In this document: one piece after another, positions 47,015-57,625 of the stretch
Position numbering within the stretch: position 1 is the first letter of the stretch
How the letters are laid out: every line of letters starts with the position of its first letter
Source: Oopsacas minuta
Taxonomy: Eukaryota; Porifera; Hexactinellida; Lyssacinosida; Leucopsacidae
Direction: 5' to 3'
NCBI GenBank assembly: GCA_024704765.1
Contig: JAKMXF010000310.1
Coordinates: 1,282,984 to 1,346,983 of the forward strand
Length of the DNA stretch: 64,000 nt
The notes under the pieces: model-generated
Told to the model about the DNA's origin: nothing
What the model saw: only the letters and a program-made list of their open reading frames with translations
The model's database searches: none
Position numbers and translations under genes: made by a program

Positions 47015-49788
47015 TGTAAAAGCCCAGCTTATACCTCCGTCCTCGAATATACCCGATTTAATCTGTGCAAGCTCAGACTATACCCAGGTATATTCTGTTC
47101 TCGCCTAGATTATACCCCCGGGCGTGAAGTAGGCTAGCCCAGAATACACCCTTATGGGAGCGCATTCTGGGCTAGGACCGAATATACCCGGTATTAACTG
47201 TCCTAGGACAGATTATACCCCTAACCCTGATATACACCGAGCAGGCCCCAATATTTTCCATCATAATAGTGATACAATTGGAAAATTTGTGAAAGAGAAT
47301 TCGTACAAAATATGCCATGAATTGCATTTCCGATATTCAATTTGTCTTCTACGTATTCGAATTACCCAGATAGTGTACGCTTTCTCTAGAGAATGTAATT
47401 GAGAAACTAATAATTATAAGGAGACTAGCAAGAATACGAGTGTTAATTAGTGCTCTAATACTAATGACGCTCTAATAGTACTAATGATGCTAATGAACTA
47501 ATTACTAATATTCCGAAATGTTGCAAGTCTAACTTTGAATATTTATTACGACATTGAATTGTTCTAAAAGATTTTCAAGGTATAGGGCTATCACTGACTT
47601 GTTCGTAAGAGTAAACGATGAAGGATATGTAAGCCATTGCAAAGAATCTCCACTCTTAGTGTAAACAACAATGTCATGTTTAAACAAACTTGCTGTAGCC
47701 ATTATTTCTGCATCAGTCCCCAAACTCCATTACGAGCCATCGAACTTAAGATCACACAGGCATTGACAGACTGGTTGAGATTCTTTTGTAATCAGTTGCT
47801 AATAGTATCAGACATATACTGAACCACCCGATTCCTTATTGCAAGGTGATTTTCTTCTTATCCTGTTGACATAACTTATAGTCCGGAAATAACAATTCCC
47901 ATTGCTTTTGGTAATGTATACACGTCCTGGACTGTCTAGCGAGCCCTTCTCTCCAAAATATTGAGTTTTATACAGTTAGATTTAAGAACTTTGCAATTTT
48001 CTTCCTAGTTCAGGCGATATAGGAGAGTATATCCTCGTGATCTCAAGATGTTGCATTCCAATCAAATCTAAATCACATCCGCTTTCAGGGGTTTTGTTTT
48101 GTATCTTATTGGAACTCAGATGACTTAGCTTTTTGTTGTTTCTTTCTGGATATCAGAACTTACTGAATTAATAGGTTGATAACGCTTTAGAATTGCAATA
48201 TTATACACGTTTTTTAATTTGTTTCAACTTTGTATATTTTCTAGTCTTACTATGCCTTTACCCAGTAGCTCTATCACTTTATAACGCCCAACCCAACGTG
48301 GCTCCAATTTCGAGCCCATTCAATGAATACGTCTGCTGTTTGGATGTAGACTATATTATCTAGTGATACACTCAAATTGTTGGAATGGCGTTTATCATAA
48401 TTTTATTTTTGTCTCTTTTGTGCAATTCCTATTTTGGTTTTTACTTGGCTGTTGATATTTTCATGAATATTGTCAATTGTATACACATCTCTGGATTTAC
48501 ATGCTCATCAAATTTCATAGAATTCTTACTCTGAGAATATCAATTAGTAGTTTAGCAGTACGACCATACATGACTTGAAAAGGAGTACAGTTAGTTGAGG
48601 CATGTTTGCTTGTATGATATGCAAAGAGAACTCCTGGAATATAGATATCCCAATCCTCGCATTTGTCATTTACTAATTTACATAATGCTGCTTTCAGCGC
48701 TCAATTAATTATCCCTTTCACGTTGACCATTTGTCTGAGGGTGATAGGCTGAAGAAATACAGTGCTCTGTTTGTAGACTTTCGAGGAGAAAATCAACGAC
48801 TTCGTTTACAAATTCTCGTCCTTGATCACTAATCAAAGTATCCATACATCCAAGTCTACACACAACAGAATATAGAAAATCAGCGACACGTTTAGCAGTC
48901 TTGTTGGGAATGGCTGAAGCTTCTGACCTTTTAGAAAAATATCTGAGACTGCGACAATATACTTGTTGCCAAGTGTTGACTCCTGTAACGGTCCAGTATT
49001 ATCGATTCCAACTAAATTCCACACTTTAGCCTGGACACTAATGGAACAAAGGGGAGGCGCTTCTGCTGATAATTTGGATTTATTGCGAGACATTGGGCAT
49101 TCTTTGCAATAAGTTGCAATATCATCCTTCATCCCTAAATAAAGTATTTATAAACGTAGTCTTAGTTAGAAATTGATTAAGATTTCACATATTTACGTAG
49201 ACACATATATAATAAAGTACCTTTTCAATAATATATTGCAGCGATTTTGTTATAAGTCTTATCACGTCCGAAATGCCCCACTGAAAACGGAATACCATGG
49301 CGTGCGCTCAGTACAGAAGACAATCTGCTAGCTTCTAATACTTCATTATCACCATGTATCAGTATTCCATTTTGTAATGCATATGATTTGACTCTCTGGC
49401 TGAACTTCGATTAGCATCAACTTGTTCATGAGGAAGAAGACAATAGATTTCTTTTGGATATTTGATGCCTGAAGTTGTAGTAAAATGCTTGAGAATATTA
49501 TTATAATTCTGGTCATTCATTCCTTTGAAATAATCTGGAGTATTTTGAATTTATTGTCAACTAGGTTAGAATACTGTATTAAGCATATGGTTGACCAATA
49601 AGAAAGGGAAACAAAATTTCAGGAGATATAATGTGTACTAGGACAGTTCAAACTGAGTATATTCTGGGCTAGCCCACTTCATATCCGAGTATATTCGGGT
49701 CTAGCGCATAATATACCGGGGTATAATCTGGACCAGCCCAGAATATACTCGGGTATATTCTAATGGGGGTATATTATGGGCTGCTACA
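47015..49788 (-). mobile_element. Ginger-like DNA transposon
   Basis: Ends TGTAAAAGCCCAG at 47015 and, inverted, TGTAGCAGCCCAT ending 49788, with flanking CCAG (47011-47014) and CCGG (49789-49792), a 4-bp duplication with one mismatch. The terminal 150-200 bp on each side are imperfect inverted repeats rich in GAATATACCCGGG and GGGCTAGCCCAG words. TGT...ACA ends and 4-bp duplications are typical of Ginger elements. It contains an integrase-OTU pseudogene on the minus strand. Confidence 0.75.
47529..49560 (-). pseudogene. Ginger-like integrase/transposase with OTU domain
   Basis: Read from 49560: a degenerate N-terminal stretch, then an HHCC zinc finger (GHFGRDKTYNKIAAIYY, then DIATYCKECP) that is interrupted by an 86-bp intron (49135-49220, GT...AG, phase 1). 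The DDE integrase core follows: VWNLVGIDNTGPLQES, ISDQGREFVNEV near 48800-48840, and AYHPQTNGQRERDN near 48715-48760. A tail with GSKLEPRWVGRYKVIELLGKG is near 48255-48320. At 47529-47740 a block with WGLM/GTDAEIMATASLFKHDIVVYT resembles an OTU cysteine protease C-terminus; only part is left and the catalytic Cys region is not seen. Many stops and indels. It could be called a Gypsy integrase, but the intron, TGT ends and 4-bp duplication favour Ginger. Confidence 0.75.
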
Positions 49789-49969
49789 CCGGAAATTGAT
49801 CTATGAATACATAGATAATTATAATCATATCATAATTTATAGTTGAAACGCACAGCTATTGTATTCAAAATATTCAGCTATATTTGAAAAAGGATCATCA
49901 ATAAGAGGATCCTAAATTTGATCGGGATCGGGATCTAATTCATTTTGTTAAGGATCTTCTAATGCCCTA

Positions 49970-51240
49970 TCTATAACCTTATTCTTAGCCAAAATGAAGC
50001 AATCTAAAAGGCTAAGTTCATCACAAGTTATCTGAGAATTCCAAAACAATCCTACTACGCTACAGTGACCAGATGGTTTGATTTGGTTCCAAATCCTAGA
50101 CAATGAATAACATTCACCGAAAGATACTTGAGTGTTGTAAATGTTAGATAGCGATTTCTATCACTTTCAGATCAACTTTTATAATCATATTCGTGCTCAG
50201 CATTAAACTTCTAGCCGCTTGATATACATATTGACCATATTTGGAGGGATTTTTCCCAAGCAACGCAAAAATTCCTCTAGAAACCCATTTAGTGGCCCCT
50301 TGTTCGACGCCGCTAGGCTAGCTGAGTATAGTTATGTACATATGACCTTCTAAAGATCTTCAAACACGATTTAGCAGGATCGACCTCGCGATCCCTAATT
50401 TCAGGATACTAATTACATATTTGACATGAATAAAGGATGTTATAGCCTGTTTTGTGAAAATATTAGCTATAAAAATTGATTTTATCGAAGAGTGTAGATC
50501 CGGCATTAACTCTGGCCTAAATATTTGTGCAAATTTGTCGAGAAAATCGTTAATTTGAATAGTTTATATTGTGTACATCTTATGATGTATTCAGAAAAGT
50601 TCCTGGTTTGTATGGAGATCACCGATATTCTATAGAGTGGTGAATCAGTTGATTACCAAACATATACGTACATTTGATGGTTTGGGACTATCAGCCAACC
50701 TCACCACTGTATAGGATATCGTTATTCCATCAAACGAGTAATCTTCCAGAATAATTCAAGGATGTAGGTAAATCGATATTCAAATTAACGAATTTCTTGT
50801 TTCGACATTTTTGCATAAATATTCAGAACAGATACTGAAATCTACCAAATTAAAAATCAATCAAACAATTTGTTGCAATCTTTTTGGGGTCGGGGTGTTT
50901 ATGTGCAGCTCCTGTGTGGAGATGCCCTAATGCATAATGGCATGGACGATATACGACGTCCGTGCGACCGTGGGAAATTTAGTAGTCCAAATTACATGAA
51001 AATTGGAACTCATATACATTTTTGGTCGGAGATTTGCACCTCAGGTATGAAATTTGTATAAAATGAATATTTCACCCCTTTTTGGTGATTAATAATATTT
51101 TCACACCTTCCGTTGTGAAATACATAAGCAAGCATGTGATTAGGTATAAACATGTTCTCAGGGGAAGTTGGGTACTTAGAGTCCGTTTTTGAGAATTTTA
51201 GAGTGTCAAATTCACAGATTTATCATATGAATAATCATAT
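49970..51240. other. unassigned AT-rich stretch
   Basis: One ORF at 50870-51061 without known motif. Nothing else recognised. Confidence 0.4.
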
Positions 51241-51600
51241 TTGTACACATTTATGCATATCAATACCATTATAAAGCAATTCAACTTTGTATGTTTATGT
51301 GCAAAATTGATTGAAGGAACTGGAGGATCCCTGGGAATGATTTTTGCATACATGGGTATTTTGGGGCTGGCTAGGACATGTTCGAGTCTTGGACGAAAAT
51401 TCAGACGTATGACAAAATTATCACTTCATGAGCTAGTGGAAATGAAGAAAGTTTCATGTTTCCAGGCGGTCCTGTTTCAAGCAATATGTCCGGCGTCCAA
51501 GTTAGGGTTTTCTAATATTCGCTTAGAGTTCATTTTGAGATAATTATTGTCATGGCTATTAGTATCGAATTTGACGATTATCGAAACACGTCGGGTAGAG
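51241..51600 (+). repeat. Helitron-like fragment
   Basis: Shares TTTATGTGCAAAATTGATTG, GGGGCTGGCTAGGACATG and the TTGGACGAAAATTCA word with the segment at about 34775-34880. Neither end is clear. The 100-codon ORF across it is not a gene. Confidence 0.35.
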
Positions 51601-53374
51601 CGCCAAATTGTTACAAAGTTGCACTAGCATAGTTATCAACTTTCAAAAATTTCTATTCGTGAGGTTGTTTAGATTATTGTTATTCTATAGTTTCTTTAAA
51701 GGAATATAAACATCGATTTGTAATACGATTTTAGCTTCCCTAATGATATAACACTATTCTTTCGTATAAACTTAAGGGGTATTTGAATAAATGTCAATTA
51801 AGAATGCAAATCTGCGAGGCTTATATTAGCTCTGTGACACTTGATAACACTCACTGGGCTGTGTTTGAACTTTTAGAAGCGGAGTCACTTCATTGAAGTT
51901 CAAGGGTGTGATGTACACTCTGTTTTATGTGCTACTGATAGGCACATTTTAAAGGTGTTCAAATGCAGTGTTGGCACATTACTGAGACATTCCAGAATAT
52001 ATCTGAGTGGCTACTCCAAACGCGCGAAATCTTTACTGATTAGAATATCAACAAAATTCGTTTTGATTCAAACTGGGTCAGTAATATACATATGAACACA
52101 ATCAAAATGTTTTCGAAGTGGCATATTAACTGAGTGTGCATCCTACTCCTGAACTTTGATGAAAGCTCCCAAACAAACAGACCTAGTACAAATTTATCCC
52201 TAATTTAGTGGTTTTACTGGCTTGTCAAGGTTTCATCGCAAACAGCCCTGACTATTTCCCTTCACTTAATTCAAATTATTTTACTATTTATCCTTAATTA
52301 TACAAATTTTTCATGTTCAATACTAGATAATCAGAACATTCGATTAATCCAATCAATTTTGATATAAAATCACACCCGTTTAATGTTGTATTCCTATGCT
52401 ATTTAGGCCCTTTAGCTCAACTGTGGTATTTGTACTTTTGGTCAAGCAAGAAATAGCCGAATACAAAATATGGCGTCCTATGTATCCAGCAAATCACCAA
52501 CTCATAACGTATATACTAATATTCGCGGTATTATAAAGTACAATACACATGTGCATAAGGTACAGTATACATGTGCATGAGGTACACTACATGTGTATTA
52601 AAAAGTAGAATAGATATGCACTTAAAAGTGCCTTCATACGAAGGGCATTCGAAAAGGTTTCCGTTTGATATGAAACCATTAATCTGTCGGATATTTTTCC
52701 GCATCCATCTTTTCAGACATATTCCATTAGTCTACTTTGAAACTTTCATTCATTTATCTCTTCTACTCTCATAAATTAGATAATTTTAGTATACATTGCT
52801 TCGAAAATATCTAAATCTAAATCATGGTACAACTATAGAATTGCACCCCTCGAACCTTTCATCCGAAATGTAAAACGCACTTATTCTAGCCTGATCGTAC
52901 TCGCAGTATGATGAAGATTCCACTTTAGAACGTTCAAATTGGTGCACAATTGAAAAGTTAGAGCTAAATTACACTACTAAGCCAAAGTTTATGGGCGAAA
53001 TTGTATTAGTCATCAAATCAATTTATACTGATTCTAGTTACTATCTATAGCCATAGCAATGTGCCTACTAACATCATTACATAGTGACTTACATTATTGA
53101 GAATCCTGAACAGGTATGCGAACTACAAAATAACCAGCAATCATAATTATTATCACTACTTCAGAACAATGCTGTCAATTTTCAAAACGTAGGAGTGTAG
53201 AGTGAAGTTGACTAGTTCATGATTAGTGTTGTAATTCTAATAACTTCGTTATATAATGTTGTTTGCAACACTGCAACAACTTACAGCCTGTTAACAGGCC
53301 TATGAGAGGGTGTGTCAGTCGGGGTCAAATTCGGCAGGTGTCACTATGTTCATACATTTTGAGAATATAGTTAT
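51601..53374. other. unassigned AT-rich stretch with a short tandem repeat
   Basis: At 52540-52600 a 22-25 bp unit with ACATGTGCATNAGGTACA occurs about 2.5 times. No genes recognised. Confidence 0.4.
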
Positions 53375-53375
53375 N
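53375..53375. other. single ambiguous base (N), likely assembly join
   Basis: The homology with 63871-64000 begins at the very next base, which suggests a join made in repeated sequence. Confidence 0.6.
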
Positions 53376-53820
53376 GATTGAAATGGTTAATCTTATCTCA
53401 ATTGTGAAGCATGTGAATGTTTTTGATCCTCCTTTAGTATTTTCTTCACCCACTTTTAGATGTACATCTGTCTTACCGAATATTTCCTATCATTTTTTCG
53501 ATATACCTCTCTCTTATAGGTTATTCCCTTACTTTCGATTAGTTTTATAGTGATTTGATTTAGCGTGAAGCGCCTGACCATTATCAGCCAAATGGCGGAT
53601 GGCGTATGTCTATTTTTAGATTTAATCCCTGAAATCAATATTATTATTCATACTGATATTCTGAAAGTTAAACTGAAAGACTGAGAATGAGCCAAGCTCA
53701 GTGATAAATGTGTATTTCATTTACAATGGATGCCATTTGTATAAACATCATTGGGAATCGCATAGAAGGTACTTCTATCCGGCATGTTCGTATAGCTGAC
53801 ATATTGCAATGTGATAAATA
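53376..53820 (-). repeat. dispersed repeat, copy 1
   Basis: Bases 53376-53506 are almost identical to 63871-64000 (one-base indel) and bases 53504-53820 are an inverted copy (about 90 percent) of 60774-61090. On the minus strand a conserved frame (IWLIMVRRFTLNQITIKLIE) lies between a TTGATTTCAG acceptor-like site and GAGGTA, as if the repeat carried an exon. Protein not recognised. Confidence 0.7.
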
Positions 53821-53991
53821 GAATGGATATCGCTTATCATTGAATCCAAAATTGGCGAGGGGCGCTTAGACCCTTCCGCTTACCACAACTTGCCCCCATG
53901 TCGCTTATAAAATGCCATTTGTGGGTAGCAGTATATTTTTATCAAGAGTATGCTCTTGAATATACATACATATATGTATATATATAAGTAC

Positions 53992-54282
53992 ATGGAGACT
54001 GTGTCCCTTCAATGGTTCTTATATGCGATATTCACTGCCTCAAGCTATGTTCTCATAGCATGTATACATCAGAGGGGGATATATAGAGAGAGAGTAGCCG
54101 GTTTCAAGTATGATGTTCTTATATCTGACAATGTATTGCTCAATCATTATGATTGCAAATTGGTTTATGATCGTGATCCATATGTAGCAGTGGGGTGGAG
54201 GCCACTTGGGGAGTATAGTGTTTTGCCTCTTAGTAATTCCTCTATAATCGCACATTCACTAAATGGCTTTGTTTGCCCATGA
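53992..54282 (+). CDS. hypothetical small membrane or secreted protein
   Basis: ATG at 53992 starts 96 codons. Residues about 5-25 (LQWFLYAIFTASSYVLIACI) are hydrophobic like a signal peptide or membrane segment, followed by a hydrophilic part with paired Tyr and Asp (KYDVLISDNVLLNHYD). An in-frame ATG at 53950 adds 14 low-complexity residues. No family is recognised and no splice site is evident at its end. It may be a real gene, an exon or chance. Confidence 0.3.
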   Translation: METVSLQWFLYAIFTASSYVLIACIHQRGIYRERVAGFKYDVLISDNVLLNHYDCKLVYDRDPYVAVGWRPLGEYSVLPLSNSSIIAHSLNGFVCP

Positions 54283-54621
54283 CATCAAGTTCTAATTTTC
54301 GAAGAAATAGTTCATCTAATAGCATGTTCGGTGTTAGCAAAGACATTCTTGCTAAATAAGACCTTGGGTTTGGTCGAACTCTGCCGGGCCGATGCATTAG
54401 CATAATTATGGGTTACGTAATGTTAGAACAAACACATATGATAAAACAAAAATCAATCCCAAAATAGCAGATCCAATAATCATATATTAAAAAGTACTGT
54501 GCGCATGTCCGTTAAGTATTGTGCGCATGCGTGTAAAAATATTTATTCAATTTGTTGTATGTATATCTAATGTGAATGTAGCTCAGAAATATAATATCAC
54601 GAACTGTACGTATTCCTATAT
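54283..54621. other. unassigned AT-rich stretch
   Basis: The word AAGTATTGTGCGCATG occurs twice near 54495-54530. Nothing else seen. Confidence 0.4.
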
Positions 54622-54721
54622 CAGTAGAGTCTCGTTAATACAAACAGGGTTGAGGCGTAACTCCGGATAAGGAGTACGTATTTTGGCAGTCCCCTGTGTA
54701 CGTATTAACGAGTGTCTACTA
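54622..54721. mobile_element. 100-bp pogo-type MITE
   Basis: Ends CAGTAGAGTCTCGTTAATAC and, inverted, TAGTAGACACTCGTTAATAC. Shares the centre CTCCGGATAAGGAGT with the MITE at 21377. It lies 43 bp upstream of the exon at 54764. Confidence 0.65.
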
Positions 54722-54763
54722 TAATATCAATACTCTGGTATTATCCTTCGCACCCGTTTAAGC

Positions 54764-54950
54764 ATGGCCAGAAATATCTCTACCTCAACTTTTGAAATTA
54801 AACACCCACATCTGAGGAAACAAAGAATAGTTGAGGAGAAATTTGACATTACTGCAACAACCCTCAACATTGGACGAATTGAAATTTCGAAGACAAATGT
54901 TTCGCCAGTAGATATCAAAATATCAGAAGAGCAATTTGAAATTGTACCAA
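54764..54950 (+). CDS. host-like gene B, exon 1 seen
   Basis: ATG at 54764, 62 codons plus one base, then donor GTAACG at 54951. The product (MARNISTSTFEIKHPHLRKQ, ending EEQFEIVP) alternates hydrophobic and polar residues as in a beta-rich domain. A possible acceptor (TTTAAG before 54762) allows upstream exons. The phase agrees with the exon at 56364. No transposase motif and no recognised family. Confidence 0.45.
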
Positions 54951-54992
54951 GTAACGTATTGAAAAGGCACATTTCCATGGAATGCTACACTA

Positions 54993-56328
54993 CAGGGGCA
55001 TTCAATAAATACTAATCATACCATCTAAAACTATAGATACTTGTGTAAAGTTGGTAATTTTTGCTATGAATGTTCAAAGTAGTCTCCTTTATACGCTATA
55101 ACTGAATTTAGCCTTTTAATCCAATTTTCAAATGTCTTTCTGTACTCATCCTTGGGAATGACTTCAAGGTATCTGTAAATTGCCCGACCGAGGCTGAGCC
55201 GATCCTCAAATTCGCATCCGGAGAGGTTATCTTTGAGTTTTCTAAACAGCCAGAAGTCACATGGGGCTATATCAGGGGAGTAAGGTGGATGTGGAACTTC
55301 GTGCATACCCATATCTTTAATTTTTTGCCTTACAGCCAAAGATTTATGCGGTCTAGCATTATCGTGCAAAATTTTGTGACCACGAGTTCCATTCTTTGGA
55401 CGACGCTTAAGATAATGTTTTTCGACCTCAGGCAACACCACATCTGTGTAAAATTGTCCTGTGAGTGTCTGACCTTTGGGAACAGGGATTTGGGCTACAG
55501 AACCTAGGCCATCGAAAATTATGCAGTACAAGACCTTCGGGGCATGGAAGTCGGATACACAAACAGCTGGGGGTACCTCTCCCTTCTTTAGCCATACCCT
55601 ACCATCTTGCTTTCTGATCGGTGGTTTGAATTGTATCCATGTTGTATCTCCTGTTACTATCTCTAATAACCGCCTAGGGTCACTTCCTTCATAAATTTCA
55701 AGGTTTTCCTTAGCCATTTGGAGTCTCGCGGCCTTTTGTGGAAAACTTAAGCAATGTGGTACCCTTCGCACTTGGACCTTCCTCAGTTCTAAATCCGCCT
55801 TCAGAATTGTGTGTGCACTTCCCGTTGAAATGCCAACATAGTTAGCTACCTCCTCAACCGAAGAATGCGGAAAAGACTCGACATATTCCTTTACTTCACT
55901 CAATTTGTCATTGTTGGTCGCCAGTTTTGGTGCTCCAGGACGAGGAGCGTCTTGGACAGAGGTCCTACCTTCCCTAAATAGGCTCACCCACCTTCTGACA
56001 GTTGAATACGATAAAGTATCTTCTCCACATATCGTTGCCAACTCGTCATGAATAGACTTTGGAGGAATTTCGAGAATGGTGCGAAATTTGATGTACGTTC
56101 GTTGTTCAAGTTCCGAAAGATTTGGACAAGAAGCCATGAAAAATGTAAAGGACAAAATGTAGGTTTCTAAAAATAACTGAAACTTAGGAAATAATTAAGT
56201 GATCAACTCTCTTTAAGTTTTGTTAGAAAGTTGAAATATGGTTCTATATAATTGCACTGAGAAATACTAGCTTAGAACTGCTATTTCATTAAAAATATAC
56301 AGTGATTAGTATATATTGAATGCCCCTG
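54993..56328 (-). mobile_element. intact mariner element
   Basis: Inverted ends CAGGGGCATTCAATAAATAC and CAGGGGCATTCAATATATAC with TA at 54991-54992 and 56329-56330. It is 1336 bp long, with an uninterrupted transposase. Confidence 0.92.
55064..56155 (-). CDS. mariner transposase, full length, DD34D
   Basis: 363 codons without interruption from 56155; the second ATG at 56137 (MASCPNLSELEQRTYIKF) is the better start from alignment to the copies at 23-24 kb. N-terminal helix-turn-helix with RRWVSLFREGRTSVQDA is followed by a SIDISTGSAH-like second helix-turn-helix. The catalytic D lies in TGDTTWIQF, then LHDNARPHKS and HPPYSPDIAPCDFWLF (34-residue spacing). The usual Glu after the first Asp (GDETW) is Thr here, which might reduce activity. 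It is the most complete mariner of the window and lies within the intron of gene B. Confidence 0.92.
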   Translation of the reverse strand: MSFTFFMASCPNLSELEQRTYIKFRTILEIPPKSIHDELATICGEDTLSYSTVRRWVSLFREGRTSVQDAPRPGAPKLATNNDKLSEVKEYVESFPHSSVEEVANYVGISTGSAHTILKADLELRKVQVRRVPHCLSFPQKAARLQMAKENLEIYEGSDPRRLLEIVTGDTTWIQFKPPIRKQDGRVWLKKGEVPPAVCVSDFHAPKVLYCIIFDGLGSVAQIPVPKGQTLTGQFYTDVVLPEVEKHYLKRRPKNGTRGHKILHDNARPHKSLAVRQKIKDMGMHEVPHPPYSPDIAPCDFWLFRKLKDNLSGCEFEDRLSLGRAIYRYLEVIPKDEYRKTFENWIKRLNSVIAYKGDYFEHS

Positions 56329-56363
56329 TATTTAACACGACATTACCCAATACACTTTTTTAG

Positions 56364-56491
56364 GCCATCCCAAGAAAGAAGTATACACTGAAATCTTTTC
56401 ACAAGAAGAGCTAACTATTCCAACACTAGATCAATATGTACATCTGCTTGCTGATAATCAGAAGGCTTGCGTTTGCAAGATTGCTCTGTAG
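56364..56491 (+). CDS. host-like gene B, terminal exon
   Basis: The acceptor ACTTTTTTAG is directly before 56364. The exon adds two bases to the open codon and 41 codons (HPKKEVYTEIFSQEELTIPT, ending NQKACVCKIAL), then TAG at 56489-56491. It is acidic and helix-forming. The phase match with the exon at 54764 gives a product of 104 residues or more. Unknown function. Confidence 0.45.
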
Positions 56492-56584
56492 TATTCATGT
56501 CAGATTTTGAGGTAATCAATGGTATGACACCTATGTGTAACTACAGTGACCCTCGCTAATCCGAACAGAGCCTAAATGTTATAC

Positions 56585-56700
56585 AAGTATACGAGCCTTT
56601 GGCTCGTCGCTTCACGATGAATCGCCGCTTGCGCCTTGGGTATTCAACGGACAAACAACAATTGAGATTAAATACTATAGATTTAATTCAACTGCGGACA
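56585..56700 (+). repeat. Helitron-like fragment
   Basis: Contains ATACGAGCCTTTGGCTCGTC and TATTCAACGGACAAACAACA, matching 34368-34450. Confidence 0.45.
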
Positions 56701-56926
56701 AATCCATAATACTATATTACACATCTTGGCGGCATTCCCGATAAATTCGTAATTTTTTTTCCTTAAGCTACCAAAGAATTTAGCCTAGTGAGGCGAGGTG
56801 GTGGCTAAGTTAGCTACCATGTATTCAATTTTGTCGAGCGCTGCGTTGGCAGCCTTGTAATCATTTGACGCAACATTCGAAAAGTGTACTCCCAGATTCT
56901 ATAGTGTTTCAATTCATGTTTTCATT

Positions 56927-57625
56927 TTCTAGACGAAGTAATATTGACCAAGAAAAACGTTTTGATCGTAACTTGTCTGATGAAATGCTTATCTTGTCAA
57001 AGCAATTCTTGCACACATTACCAAGCATATGAATTGTGTTTGGAATTCCAAACCTTAAACAATTCAGAATCCAGATCCCATGCTGGCAGTACTTACTACA
57101 CATTAGGTGCAAATACAATTTTTTTGCTGAAGAATGGCTATCATTGCCTATATACGAAAGAAATGAAGTGGTATTGCGATAATTGTAGTAGTATGTGTAA
57201 AGAAAAGTTAACTCTACAGGCAATCATGGCAGAATACAATGATCGGTTACCCGTTCCTCAGAAACCTCCAGATTGTTTTACCAATATCTAAACGATATCT
57301 TCCTTTTGAACTTAGTAAGAACCAGGCTATTAAATATAATGAACAGTTAAGACGAGGATTATTTCTACCCCCAAATCTTGAACCAGATATTTTGCATTGC
57401 GAGCAAGGACATAAATATGTTGCCAAAAGTCTAGTCGTAGCAAAGAAGGGAATCACTATATACACAGAAAATGATGTCCTCGATTTAAAAGAACATACAG
57501 GTATGTTATTAAATTATATACTAGATAGTATATATTCTTCATCGGATTACTTATATGTCGGTGGTCTACATTGTCGGCTAGCCGAAAAAACGGCTAACCT
57601 ATTTGAAATAGCATGCACTAACTAA
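56927..57625 (+). pseudogene. cysteine-rich spliced ORF, possibly transposon-derived
   Basis: A strong acceptor TTTCATTTTCTAG precedes 56927. The frame from 56944 has KCLSCQSNSCTHYQAYELC, a CxxC...CxH arrangement like a SWIM or KDZ-type cysteine-rich region, and KWYCDNCSSMC. It shifts frame near 57270 into KRYLPFELSKNQAIKYNE and LHCEQGHKYVAK, ending at a donor-like GTATGT at 57502 or running to 57625. I suspect the N-terminal part of a KDZ (Zisupton-like) or similar transposase, but this is a weak recollection. One frameshift suggests decay. Confidence 0.35.

Larger units (their letters stand above)
46460..49969. mobile_element. hAT-like MITE split by the Ginger-like element
   Basis: Left TAGGGCATCAGATCTTG at 46460 and right, inverted, TAGGGCATTAGAAGATCC ending 49969. 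Excluding the Ginger-like insert it is about 730 bp long. The flanking eight bases agree only partly (ATTATAAT and TCTATAAC). GGATC words are repeated inside both arms. Confidence 0.5.
54951..56363 (+). other. intron of gene B, 75 bp plus a mariner
   Basis: GT at 54951 and TTTTTTAG ending 56363. Removing the mariner (54993-56328) and one TA leaves 75 bp, a normal small invertebrate intron. The mariner is in opposite orientation to the gene. Confidence 0.55.

Noticed and set aside
47529-49560. Gypsy LTR retrotransposon as source of the integrase.
   Set aside because: No reverse transcriptase or LTRs; the ends have TGT...ACA inverted repeats with a 4-bp duplication, and there is an intron.
51241-51543. 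100-codon ORF as a gene.
   Set aside because: It overlaps a Helitron-like repeat also present near 34.8 kb without a conserved frame.
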